From Rhodoferax sp. (GTDB taxonomy: Bacteria; Pseudomonadota; Gammaproteobacteria; Burkholderiales; Burkholderiaceae_C): DNA of 64,000 nt. Under the pieces are notes generated by a model, which made no database searches, was not told the DNA's origin, and saw only the letters and a list, made by a program, of their open reading frames with translations. Location of the stretch: positions 1 through 64,000 of the forward strand of contig JAIFLV010000070.1 in the NCBI GenBank assembly GCA_020048895.1, written 5' to 3'. The stretch's first letter is position 1. Each line of letters begins with the position of its first letter. This document shows, piece by piece, positions 54,804-64,000 of this stretch. A program made the position numbers and the translations under genes.

Positions 54804-56579
54804 CTATTCCTGCGTCTCGGCGTCAGCGTCTTGCACTTCAAAGCCGATACGCATCGCCTCGGCCAGTGAAGTTTTGCCCTGGCGTACCAGCTCCAGCGCA
54901 TGGAACGGCATGGTCTGGCCCTTCATGCGCTCACGCGCGGCGCGCAGGAAAGTGGCTGGGTTGCCTTGGGAAGCGGCTTGGGTGAGGGTGGCGTCCATCT
55001 CCAGCAGTTCGTAGACGCCCTGGCGCCCCGTGTAGCCGGTGCCATTGCAGGCTGAGCAGCCCAGGCCGCGCTTGGCGGTGATCGGCGCCGTGCCGGCCAG
55101 CAAGCCAGTCAGCCAGGTTTGCTCCTGCGCGTTGGGTGTGTGGGGCGCTGCGCACTCCACACAGTTCAAACGCACCAACCGCTGGGCAATCACTGCCTGC
55201 AGAGAGGTGGACACCATGAAGGCGGGCACGCCCATGTCGAGCAGGCGAAACGGTGTGCTCATGGCGTCACGCGTGTGCAGGGTGGAGAGCACCAGGTGGC
55301 CGGTAATGGCTGCGCGCAAGCCGATTTCGGCGGTTTCGGCGTCACGCATTTCGCCCACCAGAATCACGTCGGGGTCCTGGCGCAGGCAGGAGCGCAGCAC
55401 CTTGGCAAAGGTGAGCTCAATCTTGTCGTTCACCTGCACTTGCGTGAGGCCGGGCAAGCGGTACTCCACCGGGTCTTCCACCGTGATCACCTTGAGTTCG
55501 GCGGCGTTTACTTCGGCCAGTGCGGCATAGAGTGTGGTGGTTTTGCCGGAGCCCGTGGGGCCGGTCACCAGCACCATGCCGGAGGTGCGGCCCAGCACTT
55601 CGCGAAAGCGCTTGAGCATGTCGGGCGGCATGCCAATGCTATCCAGCCGGCGCATGCCCGCACCTTGCATCAGCAAGCGCATCACCGCCGACTCGCCGTA
55701 GGTGGCGGGCAAAGTAGACAAGCGCACGTCAATCGTGTGGTCGCGCAGGCGCACGCTGAATCGCCCGTCCTGCGGCAGGCGTTTCTCGGAAATGTCCAGG
55801 CCCGCCATGAGTTTCAAACGCTGCGCCAGCGCGCCGCCAATGCGTTTATCGGCCTGGGTTTGCGTTTGCAGTACGCCGTCCACCCGCACGCGGATCTGCA
55901 GGCTGTCTTCCTGCGGTTCGATGTGCACGTCTGACGCGCCCACTTGCACCGCGTCTTCAAACAGCGATTGCAGCAAGCGCACCACGGGCGCGCCTTCGGT
56001 GCCCACGGTGGCCGTGAGTTCGCCGAAGTCGACGGCGTCGCCAATGTCTTTTTCCAGGGCACGGGCCAGGCCACTGATCTCTTCGGTACGCCGGTAGAGC
56101 CGGTCAAAAGCGGCCGCCAGCTGACTCTCGGGCACGGCGGCAATCGAGATGTCGCGTTTGAGAATACGGGTCAGTTCGTCGTACGCGAAGACGTCCAGCG
56201 GGTCTGATAGCGCCACCAGCAGCGTGCTGCCCTTGTCTTCGAGCGCCAGCGCCTTGAAGCGCCGCGCCGACGATTCGGGCAGCAGCTTGATCACATCTGC
56301 CCGAAATGGAAAGGTCTTGAGGTTGACAAAGGGGATACGCAGCTGCCGCGCCAGGCCGTTGGCCAGCAGCTCCTCGGTGATCACGCCGGTCTCAATCAGC
56401 AAGCGCCCGACCTTTTTGCCGGTGGAGCGTTGCAATTCGAGCGTTTGCTGAAGCTGCTCCATGGAGATCAGCTTCTGCTGCACCAGCACGTCACCCAACC
56501 GCAGCTTTTCGGGGCGACCCGACGGCGGGCGCGGTGCTTCGGGGGATGCGGGCGCGCCAGGCGTTGCCGTTGCATTCAT
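54804..56579 (-). CDS. mshE: Pilus assembly ATPase MshE (GspE/PilB family)
   Basis: A 591-residue hexameric ATPase: an N-terminal MshEN domain with two tandem motifs (LRLGDVLVQQKLISMEQL and VGRLLIETGVITEELLANGL), the region that binds c-di-GMP in Vibrio cholerae MshE; Walker A TGPTGSGKTTT; Asp and His boxes VGEMRDAETAE and LSTLHTRDA; and a C4 zinc motif (LNCVEC and GCSACNGTGY). It drives pilus extension. First gene of the cluster as transcribed. Downstream of metH by 65 nt on the same strand. Confidence 0.93.
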   Translation of the reverse strand: MNATATPGAPASPEAPRPPSGRPEKLRLGDVLVQQKLISMEQLQQTLELQRSTGKKVGRLLIETGVITEELLANGLARQLRIPFVNLKTFPFRADVIKLLPESSARRFKALALEDKGSTLLVALSDPLDVFAYDELTRILKRDISIAAVPESQLAAAFDRLYRRTEEISGLARALEKDIGDAVDFGELTATVGTEGAPVVRLLQSLFEDAVQVGASDVHIEPQEDSLQIRVRVDGVLQTQTQADKRIGGALAQRLKLMAGLDISEKRLPQDGRFSVRLRDHTIDVRLSTLPATYGESAVMRLLMQGAGMRRLDSIGMPPDMLKRFREVLGRTSGMVLVTGPTGSGKTTTLYAALAEVNAAELKVITVEDPVEYRLPGLTQVQVNDKIELTFAKVLRSCLRQDPDVILVGEMRDAETAEIGLRAAITGHLVLSTLHTRDAMSTPFRLLDMGVPAFMVSTSLQAVIAQRLVRLNCVECAAPHTPNAQEQTWLTGLLAGTAPITAKRGLGCSACNGTGYTGRQGVYELLEMDATLTQAASQGNPATFLRAARERMKGQTMPFHALELVRQGKTSLAEAMRIGFEVQDADAETQE

Positions 56580-56644
56580 GCGCTAATCCTTGTGGGGGTG
56601 TAGAAAAAAATCATAGCACGCCACGCAGTAACGATGGGCGCTGC

Positions 56645-59479
<2,835 letters not shown>

Positions 59480-59483
59480 GGAT

Positions 59484-59580
59484 CTCACCTGGGTTTGAGA
59501 AAGAAATGTTCAGGTGAGCGCCGTTGGAACATCCAAGCCTGACAGGTCTTTGGCACCTGCTGCAACGCTCCTTGGATGCG
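59484..59580 (-). promoter_or_regulatory. S-adenosylhomocysteine (SAH) riboswitch before metH
   Basis: The minus strand from 59580 shows the conserved SAH riboswitch elements in order: GGAGCGTTGCA, a CAGGT-N7-ACCTG hairpin, CAGGCTTGG, and AACGGCGCTCACC. A helix CATCCAAG/CTTGGATG and GAGCG/CGCTC pairing close the fold. The following CTCACCTG (59511-59518) is complementary to CAGGTGAG at 59484-59491, which contains the metH Shine-Dalgarno five nt before the ATG. So SAH binding would free the Shine-Dalgarno and turn translation on. SAH riboswitches before ahcY and metH are known in betaproteobacteria. Confidence 0.9.
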
Positions 59581-59678
59581 CTGATTTTAAGGGCCAAACG
59601 GCGCAAACGCAGTGTCGTTTGCGGGTGCACTGCGGTAACATCAGCGTTTTCGGCAATGCCACCCACCCGCTTTGATCG

Positions 59679-60242
59679 ATGGTCGACTCTACTCCTGACA
59701 TTTCGCCAGACCCGGACCACGATGCTTTTGAGCGCGCCGCCGAGTGGCTAACCGCCCCGAGCGCACTGCTTCATCTGTCGCTGGAAGAGGCGCGCGTGGT
59801 GGTGGGCTACATGAGCCCCCGATTTATTGCGGCCGACACCACCTTCATCAAGGAAGGCGACGCCCACGACGATGGTTTCATGGCCCTGGTGCTTGACGGT
59901 GAGGTGATCGTCGAAGGCATTACGGTGAGCCGCACCGAACCGGTCACCATCACGGTACTCGGCCCCGGAAGTCTGGTGGGCGAGGTGGGCTTGGTGGATC
60001 GGGAGCCGCGCTCGGCGTCGTGTACCACATGCACCGACTCGCTGTTTGCCATTCTGACCCGTGAGGCGTTGGCCGGCCTGATTGCCGAACAACCCAGCCT
60101 GGGTGCCAAGTTGCTGCTGGCGATCGCCGCGCGCTTAGCCGAGCGGCTGCGCGACAACGCGCGCAAACTGCGCCTCTACGCGAAACTGGCCAAGGCCATG
60201 CAGCAAGAGCTCGACCGCATGGCCCGCTCCTCGTTTCAATAG
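59679..60242 (+). CDS. Cyclic-nucleotide-binding-domain protein
   Basis: A 187-residue protein with one cNMP-binding domain: FIAADTTFIKEGDAHDDGFMALVLDGEV in parts (FIKEGDAHDDGF; VLDGEVIVEG) and the phosphate-binding cassette region GSLVGEVGLVDREPRSASC. There is no C-terminal DNA-binding domain; the last 40 residues are a charged helix (LRLYAKLAKAMQQELDRMA). Possibly a cAMP or c-di-GMP sensor acting on a partner. It lies between the two halves of metH on the other strand. Confidence 0.82.
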   Translation: MVDSTPDISPDPDHDAFERAAEWLTAPSALLHLSLEEARVVVGYMSPRFIAADTTFIKEGDAHDDGFMALVLDGEVIVEGITVSRTEPVTITVLGPGSLVGEVGLVDREPRSASCTTCTDSLFAILTREALAGLIAEQPSLGAKLLLAIAARLAERLRDNARKLRLYAKLAKAMQQELDRMARSSFQ

Positions 60243-60293
60243 GTTTGGATCTGCCGTCTGGCCGCCCAAAGGCAGATTGCGCCCCAATCCCTT

Positions 60294-61340
60294 TCAGGCC
60301 GCTTCCTTGTAGAAAAAGGCACGCGGCAAGGTGCGCCCGGGTATCGGAGCCACCGCCTGCGCGATGGCACCGATATGGTCGGGCGTGGTGCCACAGCATC
60401 CCCCCACAATATTGACCAGCCCGTCCGCAGCAAACTCACGGACCAGACGTGCTGTCACGTCGGGCGTCTCGTCAAACCCCGTGTCGCTCATCGGGTTGGG
60501 CAAGCCGGCGTTGGGGTAGCAACTGATAAAGGTATCGGGCGCTACGCGATGCAGTTCCTGGATGTACGGCCGCATCAGCGCAGCCCCGAGCGCGCAGTTC
60601 AGGCCAATGGCCAAGGGGCGCGCGTGGCGCACGCTGTGCCAGAAGGCCGTGACGGTCTGGCCGCTCAGGATGCGACCGGATGCATCGGTCACCGTGCCAC
60701 TGATGATGAGGGGCAAGCGCTCACCTGAAACTTCGAAATATTCTTCGATGGCAAACAACGCCGCTTTGGCGTTGAGCGTGTCAAAAATTGTTTCAACCAG
60801 TAGCACATCGGCACCGCCTTCGACCAGCGCTTTAACCTGGTCGTAGTAGGCGGCGCGCAGTTCTTCAAAACTCACGTTGCGCGCGCCGGGGTCGTTCACA
60901 TCGGGGCTGATGCTGGCCGTTTTGGGGGTTGGGCCTAGGGCACCCGCCACAAAACGGGGCTTGTCGGGCGTGGAGTACTTGTCGCAGGCCGCGCGGGCAA
61001 TACGCGCCGAGGCGAGGTTCATTTCAATGGCCAGGTGCGCCATGTCGTAATCGGCCTGGGCCACGCTCGTGGCACCAAAGGTATTGGTCTCGATCAGATC
61101 TGCGCCCGCAGCGAGGTAACGTTCGTGGATGTCGGCAATGACGTCGGGGCGTGTCAGGCTCAGGAGTTCGTTGTTGCCTTTCACATCGCGATGACAATCC
61201 TTGAAGCGCTCGCCCCTATACTGCGCCTCGCCGAGCTTAAAGCGCTGGATCATGGTGCCCATGGCGCCGTCGAGAATGGCAATGCGGTGCGCCAAAATGC
61301 CCGGCAAGGCCTGGGCGCGGGTGTAAGTCACTGGTTTCAT
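60294..61340 (-). CDS. metH: Methionine synthase, N-terminal homocysteine-binding part
   Basis: A 348-residue homocysteine S-methyltransferase domain: [35 protein letters not shown], and zinc Cys residues in [10 protein letters not shown] and [11 protein letters not shown]. It binds homocysteine and zinc and works with the protein at 56645. Splitting of MetH in two genes is common in Comamonadaceae. No SAH riboswitch is seen upstream of this half. Ends 52 nt from the cNMP gene (convergent). Confidence 0.92.
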   Translation of the reverse strand: MKPVTYTRAQALPGILAHRIAILDGAMGTMIQRFKLGEAQYRGERFKDCHRDVKGNNELLSLTRPDVIADIHERYLAAGADLIETNTFGATSVAQADYDMAHLAIEMNLASARIARAACDKYSTPDKPRFVAGALGPTPKTASISPDVNDPGARNVSFEELRAAYYDQVKALVEGGADVLLVETIFDTLNAKAALFAIEEYFEVSGERLPLIISGTVTDASGRILSGQTVTAFWHSVRHARPLAIGLNCALGAALMRPYIQELHRVAPDTFISCYPNAGLPNPMSDTGFDETPDVTARLVREFAADGLVNIVGGCCGTTPDHIGAIAQAVAPIPGRTLPRAFFYKEAA

Positions 61341-61416
61341 GGGTGCGCGATTTTAATTCACAATCTGCGCGAGCAGCGACAATAACGCCTTCTTTGGCCC
61401 TCAAGCCACGACTTAG

Positions 61417-61444
61417 TTGCGCAAGCAGCTCCTTTTTTAATAGC
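61417..61444 (-). repeat. Dispersed repeat copy before recQ
   Basis: Minus strand: GCTATTAAAAAAGGAGCTGC followed by TTGCGCAA. Very similar to the start of the metH insertion (GCTATCGTTTCAGGAGCTGG). It lies 17 nt before the recQ start, so it is in the recQ/metH divergent region. Confidence 0.55.
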
Positions 61445-61460
61445 ATTCACCGCTTTATCC

Positions 61461-63362
61461 ATGAGTTCCTCCGCGTCGCTCGCCGGCATCTTGCGCGAGG
61501 TATTTGGCTACCCCGGGTTCCGTGGCCCCCAGCAAGCCATCATTGAGCATGTGACCGCAGGTGGCGATGCGCTGGTGTTGATGCCTACCGGTGGCGGCAA
61601 GTCGCTGTGCTACCAGATTCCTGCCATTGCACGGCAACGGGCGGGTCTGGGCGTAGGCATTGTCATCTCGCCTTTGATCGCGCTGATGCACGACCAGGTG
61701 GGCGCGCTCCATGAGGCGGGTGTCAGCGCCGCTTTTCTCAATTCCACCTTGTCCTCTGAAGAGGCTTCGGCGGTGGAACAGCAGCTATTGCGAGGTGAAC
61801 TCACCCTGCTGTATGCCGCGCCGGAGCGCGTGACCACGCCGCGCTTTCTGGCGTTGCTGGCCGCACTGGCGCAGCGCGGACACTTGAGCCTGTTTGCCAT
61901 TGACGAGGCGCATTGCGTGAGCCAATGGGGGCATGACTTTCGGCCCGAGTACCGCGCCCTGACCGTCTTGCACGAGCGCTTCCCGGGCGTGCCACGCATG
62001 GCGCTCACCGCCACGGCCGATGCGCTGACGCGCGAAGATATTCTGGAGCGGCTGCAGTTGCAGGACGCACGGGCCTTTGTCAGCAGTTTCGATCGGCCCA
62101 ACATCCGCTACACCATTGTGGAAAAGCGCGATGGCACGCAGCAGTTGTTGCGCTTTATCCAGCGCGAACATGAAGGCGAGGCCGGCATTGTGTACTGCCA
62201 GTCGCGCCGCAAAGTGGAGGACGTGGCGCAGACGTTGGTCGATGCCGGCATCGACGCGATGCCCTACCACGCCGGGCTGGACGCCAAGATGCGCCAGCGC
62301 AACCAGGACCGGTTTTTGCGCGAAGACGGCATGGTGATGGTGGCGACCATCGCATTCGGGATGGGGATCGACAAGCCTGATGTGCGCTTTGTCGCCCATC
62401 TGGACATGCCCAAGAACATTGAAGGCTACTACCAGGAGACCGGGCGCGCCGGGCGCGATGGCCTGCCCGCGCACGCCTGGATGGGCTACGGCCTGCAGGA
62501 TGTGGTGAACCAGCGCCGCATGATCGACGAAAGCCCGGCCGAGGAAGAGTTCAAACTGGCCCTGCGCGGAAAGCTCGACGCGTTGCTGGGCTTGGCCGAG
62601 GCTACCGATTGCCGCAGAGTGCGCCTGCTCGCCTACTTTGGTGAGCAGATGGCGGATGGGGAAAACGGCGGCAGCGCAAATGGGACGGGACGCTACAACT
62701 GCAGGAATTGTGACAACTGCCTGCACCCGCCCGAAGTCTGGGATGGCACCGAGGCCGCACGCAAGCTGCTCAGCACCATCTACCGTATTCGCCAGCAAAG
62801 CGGGATGTCGTTTGGCGCCGGCCACCTGATGGACATCGTGCGGGGGAAGGTCACCGAGAAGGTCACCCAGTATGGGCATGCGTCGCTCAGTACCTACGGT
62901 GTTGGGGCTGACTTATCGGAAGTGCAGTTGCGTGGCGTGCTGCGCCAGCTGATTGCCATGGGCGCGGTGGCGGTAGACGCACAGGCTTTCAACACTCTGC
63001 AGCTCACGGAGAAGTCGCGGGCTGTATTGAGAGCAGAAGTTAGCGTGCAACTGCGCGAATCGGTCTCCAGCCCGGCGAGTCGCAAGAAAAAGCGTACAGG
63101 CGCCGGGCTGGCAGCCATTCGGGCTCCCATTGCGCTGGATGGCGCTGCGTTGGAGCGCTATGCAGCGCTCAAGGCATGGCGTGGAGAAGTGGCCAGAGAG
63201 CACAATTTGCCCGCCTACGTGATCTTTCACGACGCAACGCTGGCGGCGATTGCCCACAAATCACCTCAGACGATGGAGGATTTGCAAGGAATCAGTGGCA
63301 TTGGGGCCAAGAAACTGGAAGCCTATGCGCAGGAGGTGCTGCGCGTCATCGCGGCTGTCTAG
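61461..63362 (+). CDS. recQ: ATP-dependent DNA helicase RecQ
   Basis: A 633-residue 3'-5' helicase: Walker [11 protein letters not shown] (43-52), DEAH box [20 protein letters not shown], motif [17 protein letters not shown], the zinc site CRNCDNC, a winged helix ([13 protein letters not shown]) and a C-terminal HRDC domain ([21 protein letters not shown]). It acts in recombination and repair. No Shine-Dalgarno is evident. Full length. Confidence 0.95.
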   Translation: MSSSASLAGILREVFGYPGFRGPQQAIIEHVTAGGDALVLMPTGGGKSLCYQIPAIARQRAGLGVGIVISPLIALMHDQVGALHEAGVSAAFLNSTLSSEEASAVEQQLLRGELTLLYAAPERVTTPRFLALLAALAQRGHLSLFAIDEAHCVSQWGHDFRPEYRALTVLHERFPGVPRMALTATADALTREDILERLQLQDARAFVSSFDRPNIRYTIVEKRDGTQQLLRFIQREHEGEAGIVYCQSRRKVEDVAQTLVDAGIDAMPYHAGLDAKMRQRNQDRFLREDGMVMVATIAFGMGIDKPDVRFVAHLDMPKNIEGYYQETGRAGRDGLPAHAWMGYGLQDVVNQRRMIDESPAEEEFKLALRGKLDALLGLAEATDCRRVRLLAYFGEQMADGENGGSANGTGRYNCRNCDNCLHPPEVWDGTEAARKLLSTIYRIRQQSGMSFGAGHLMDIVRGKVTEKVTQYGHASLSTYGVGADLSEVQLRGVLRQLIAMGAVAVDAQAFNTLQLTEKSRAVLRAEVSVQLRESVSSPASRKKKRTGAGLAAIRAPIALDGAALERYAALKAWRGEVAREHNLPAYVIFHDATLAAIAHKSPQTMEDLQGISGIGAKKLEAYAQEVLRVIAAV

Positions 63363-63652
63363 TGGCGGCGAAAGCAGCTCTCGTAAGACATGGCCGCACC
63401 TGACATGGTGTTTTGCAGGCGGGTGATTGCTCGGCTGTGGCGTTCGCCGCAAGTCTTGTCGGCTACATGCTGGCGGTGGTGCTGGATCAGCGCCTGAAAT
63501 TTGGTACGGCAAGCGTCCAGGACGCCTGCGAAATTGAGCGCAATGTAGGCATTATGGTCGGCGTTGGTGCTGCGGAACTCGTCTGACCAGTAGTCAAACA
63601 GTTGCCACTGGTATGTGCCTTTTTCAGGGACCTTGATGGTAATCGTGTGCAT
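63359..63652 (-). CDS. Conserved-looking small protein of unknown function
   Basis: A 97-residue protein starting [19 protein letters not shown], with a Tyr/His/Arg-rich remainder and three Cys. I do not recognise a domain. The start at 63652 (ATG) has a weak GAG upstream; a much longer open frame to 63973 runs into the ilvA start and is less likely. Its 3' end overlaps the recQ stop by 4 nt, convergent. Confidence 0.6.
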   Translation of the reverse strand: MHTITIKVPEKGTYQWQLFDYWSDEFRSTNADHNAYIALNFAGVLDACRTKFQALIQHHRQHVADKTCGERHSRAITRLQNTMSGAAMSYESCFRRH

Positions 63653-63838
63653 ATCAACTCTACGAGGTGGTGAAAATAGACACTTTTGAGAACCATTGTG
63701 CGGGTGGTGAAACCCGCTGGTGCTGTTTGGCATCTGCTCAGGTACTATCACGCGCCAGCCGCTCATACGGTTGACAGGAATAATTCCGACGCGCAAAAAA
63801 AGCTGCCGCTTTTCGTTGTCCCTGCACACAGACTGCCC

Positions 63839-64000
63839 ATGATCCACCACGATGACATCCTCGCCGCAGCTCGCCGGTTGCAAGGGCACTTGTTGCTGAC
63901 GCCCTGCGTGGCATCGAAAACACTGTCTGAAATTACAGGCGCACAAGTTTTTCTGAAATTTGAAAATCTGCAATTTACCGCCTCGTTCAAGGAGCGCGGG
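63839..64000 (+). CDS. ilvA: Threonine dehydratase (threonine ammonia-lyase), partial
   Basis: The first 54 codons of a fold-type II PLP enzyme, cut by the window end. MIHHDDILAAARRLQGHLL is the N-terminal helix; FLKFENLQFTASFKERG contains the PLP lysine in SFKERG. It deaminates threonine (or serine) to 2-oxobutyrate. The KFENLQFTASFKERG wording points to the ilvA/tdcB group found in Comamonadaceae; biosynthetic or catabolic type cannot be decided from this part. Confidence 0.85.
   Translation, partial: MIHHDDILAAARRLQGHLLLTPCVASKTLSEITGAQVFLKFENLQFTASFKERG

Overview
The window looks like chromosomal DNA of a Gram-negative betaproteobacterium, most likely Burkholderiales/Comamonadaceae (Rhodoferax or Polaromonas type). 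The reasons are high-GC coding DNA with outer-membrane functions (two TonB receptors, an LPS heptosyltransferase, a secretin), methionine synthase split into two genes with a SAH riboswitch in front of the second, the lplT-alr pairing, and a short dispersed repeat family that I associate with this family of bacteria. The assignment is an inference; there is no rRNA or tRNA gene to confirm it.

Layout. 1-1.3 kb: a toxin-antitoxin pair and a zinc-ribbon gene broken by an in-frame TGA, lying between two copies of a palindromic repeat. 1.3-12.5 kb: a run of envelope and peptidoglycan genes: a lipoprotein amidase, a frameshifted TonB receptor, a PBP4-type D-Ala-D-Ala carboxypeptidase, a second TonB receptor, a D-amino acid dehydrogenase and a MurA homologue whose active-site Cys is Asp. 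12.6-26.2 kb: housekeeping and signalling genes (polyamine-binding protein, waaF, ilvE, a chemoreceptor, radA, a degenerate HD-GYP protein, alr, lplT, a DMT permease, a GGDEF protein with an altered signature, glutathione peroxidase). 26.4-36.5 kb: a large unknown lipoprotein, an SMP-30/glcE/glcF operon without glcD, glnK-amtB with a readable sigma-54/NtrC control region, comM, and a zinc-ribbon membrane protein.

36.5-56.6 kb: an MSHA-type (type IVb) pilus cluster. Transcription runs on the minus strand in the order E-G-F-A, C-D, O-P, I-I2-J-K-L-M-N, with a large mshQ-like adhesin gene on the plus strand in the middle. Foreign-looking modules sit at two junctions: a DUF1778/GNAT toxin-antitoxin pair plus a Uma2-family gene between the pilin and mshC, and a FitAB (VapBC-type) pair between mshD and mshO.

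56.6-64 kb: the two halves of metH with an antisense cyclic-nucleotide-binding protein between them, recQ, a small unknown gene and the start of a threonine dehydratase.

Points most worth attention: (1) the SAH riboswitch before metH, with a visible anti-Shine-Dalgarno alternative; (2) a dispersed repeat that appears to have inserted in frame into metH and shares a 25-nt block (22 identical) with alr; (3) the pilus cluster rearranged and interrupted by toxin-antitoxin modules, one with an internally deleted toxin; (4) the MurA paralogue with the Cys-to-Asp change inside a possible muropeptide-scavenging neighbourhood; (5) two c-di-GMP-type enzymes with altered catalytic signatures near a pilus ATPase carrying an MshEN-type domain. 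No CRISPR array, prophage, insertion sequence, rRNA or tRNA was seen.
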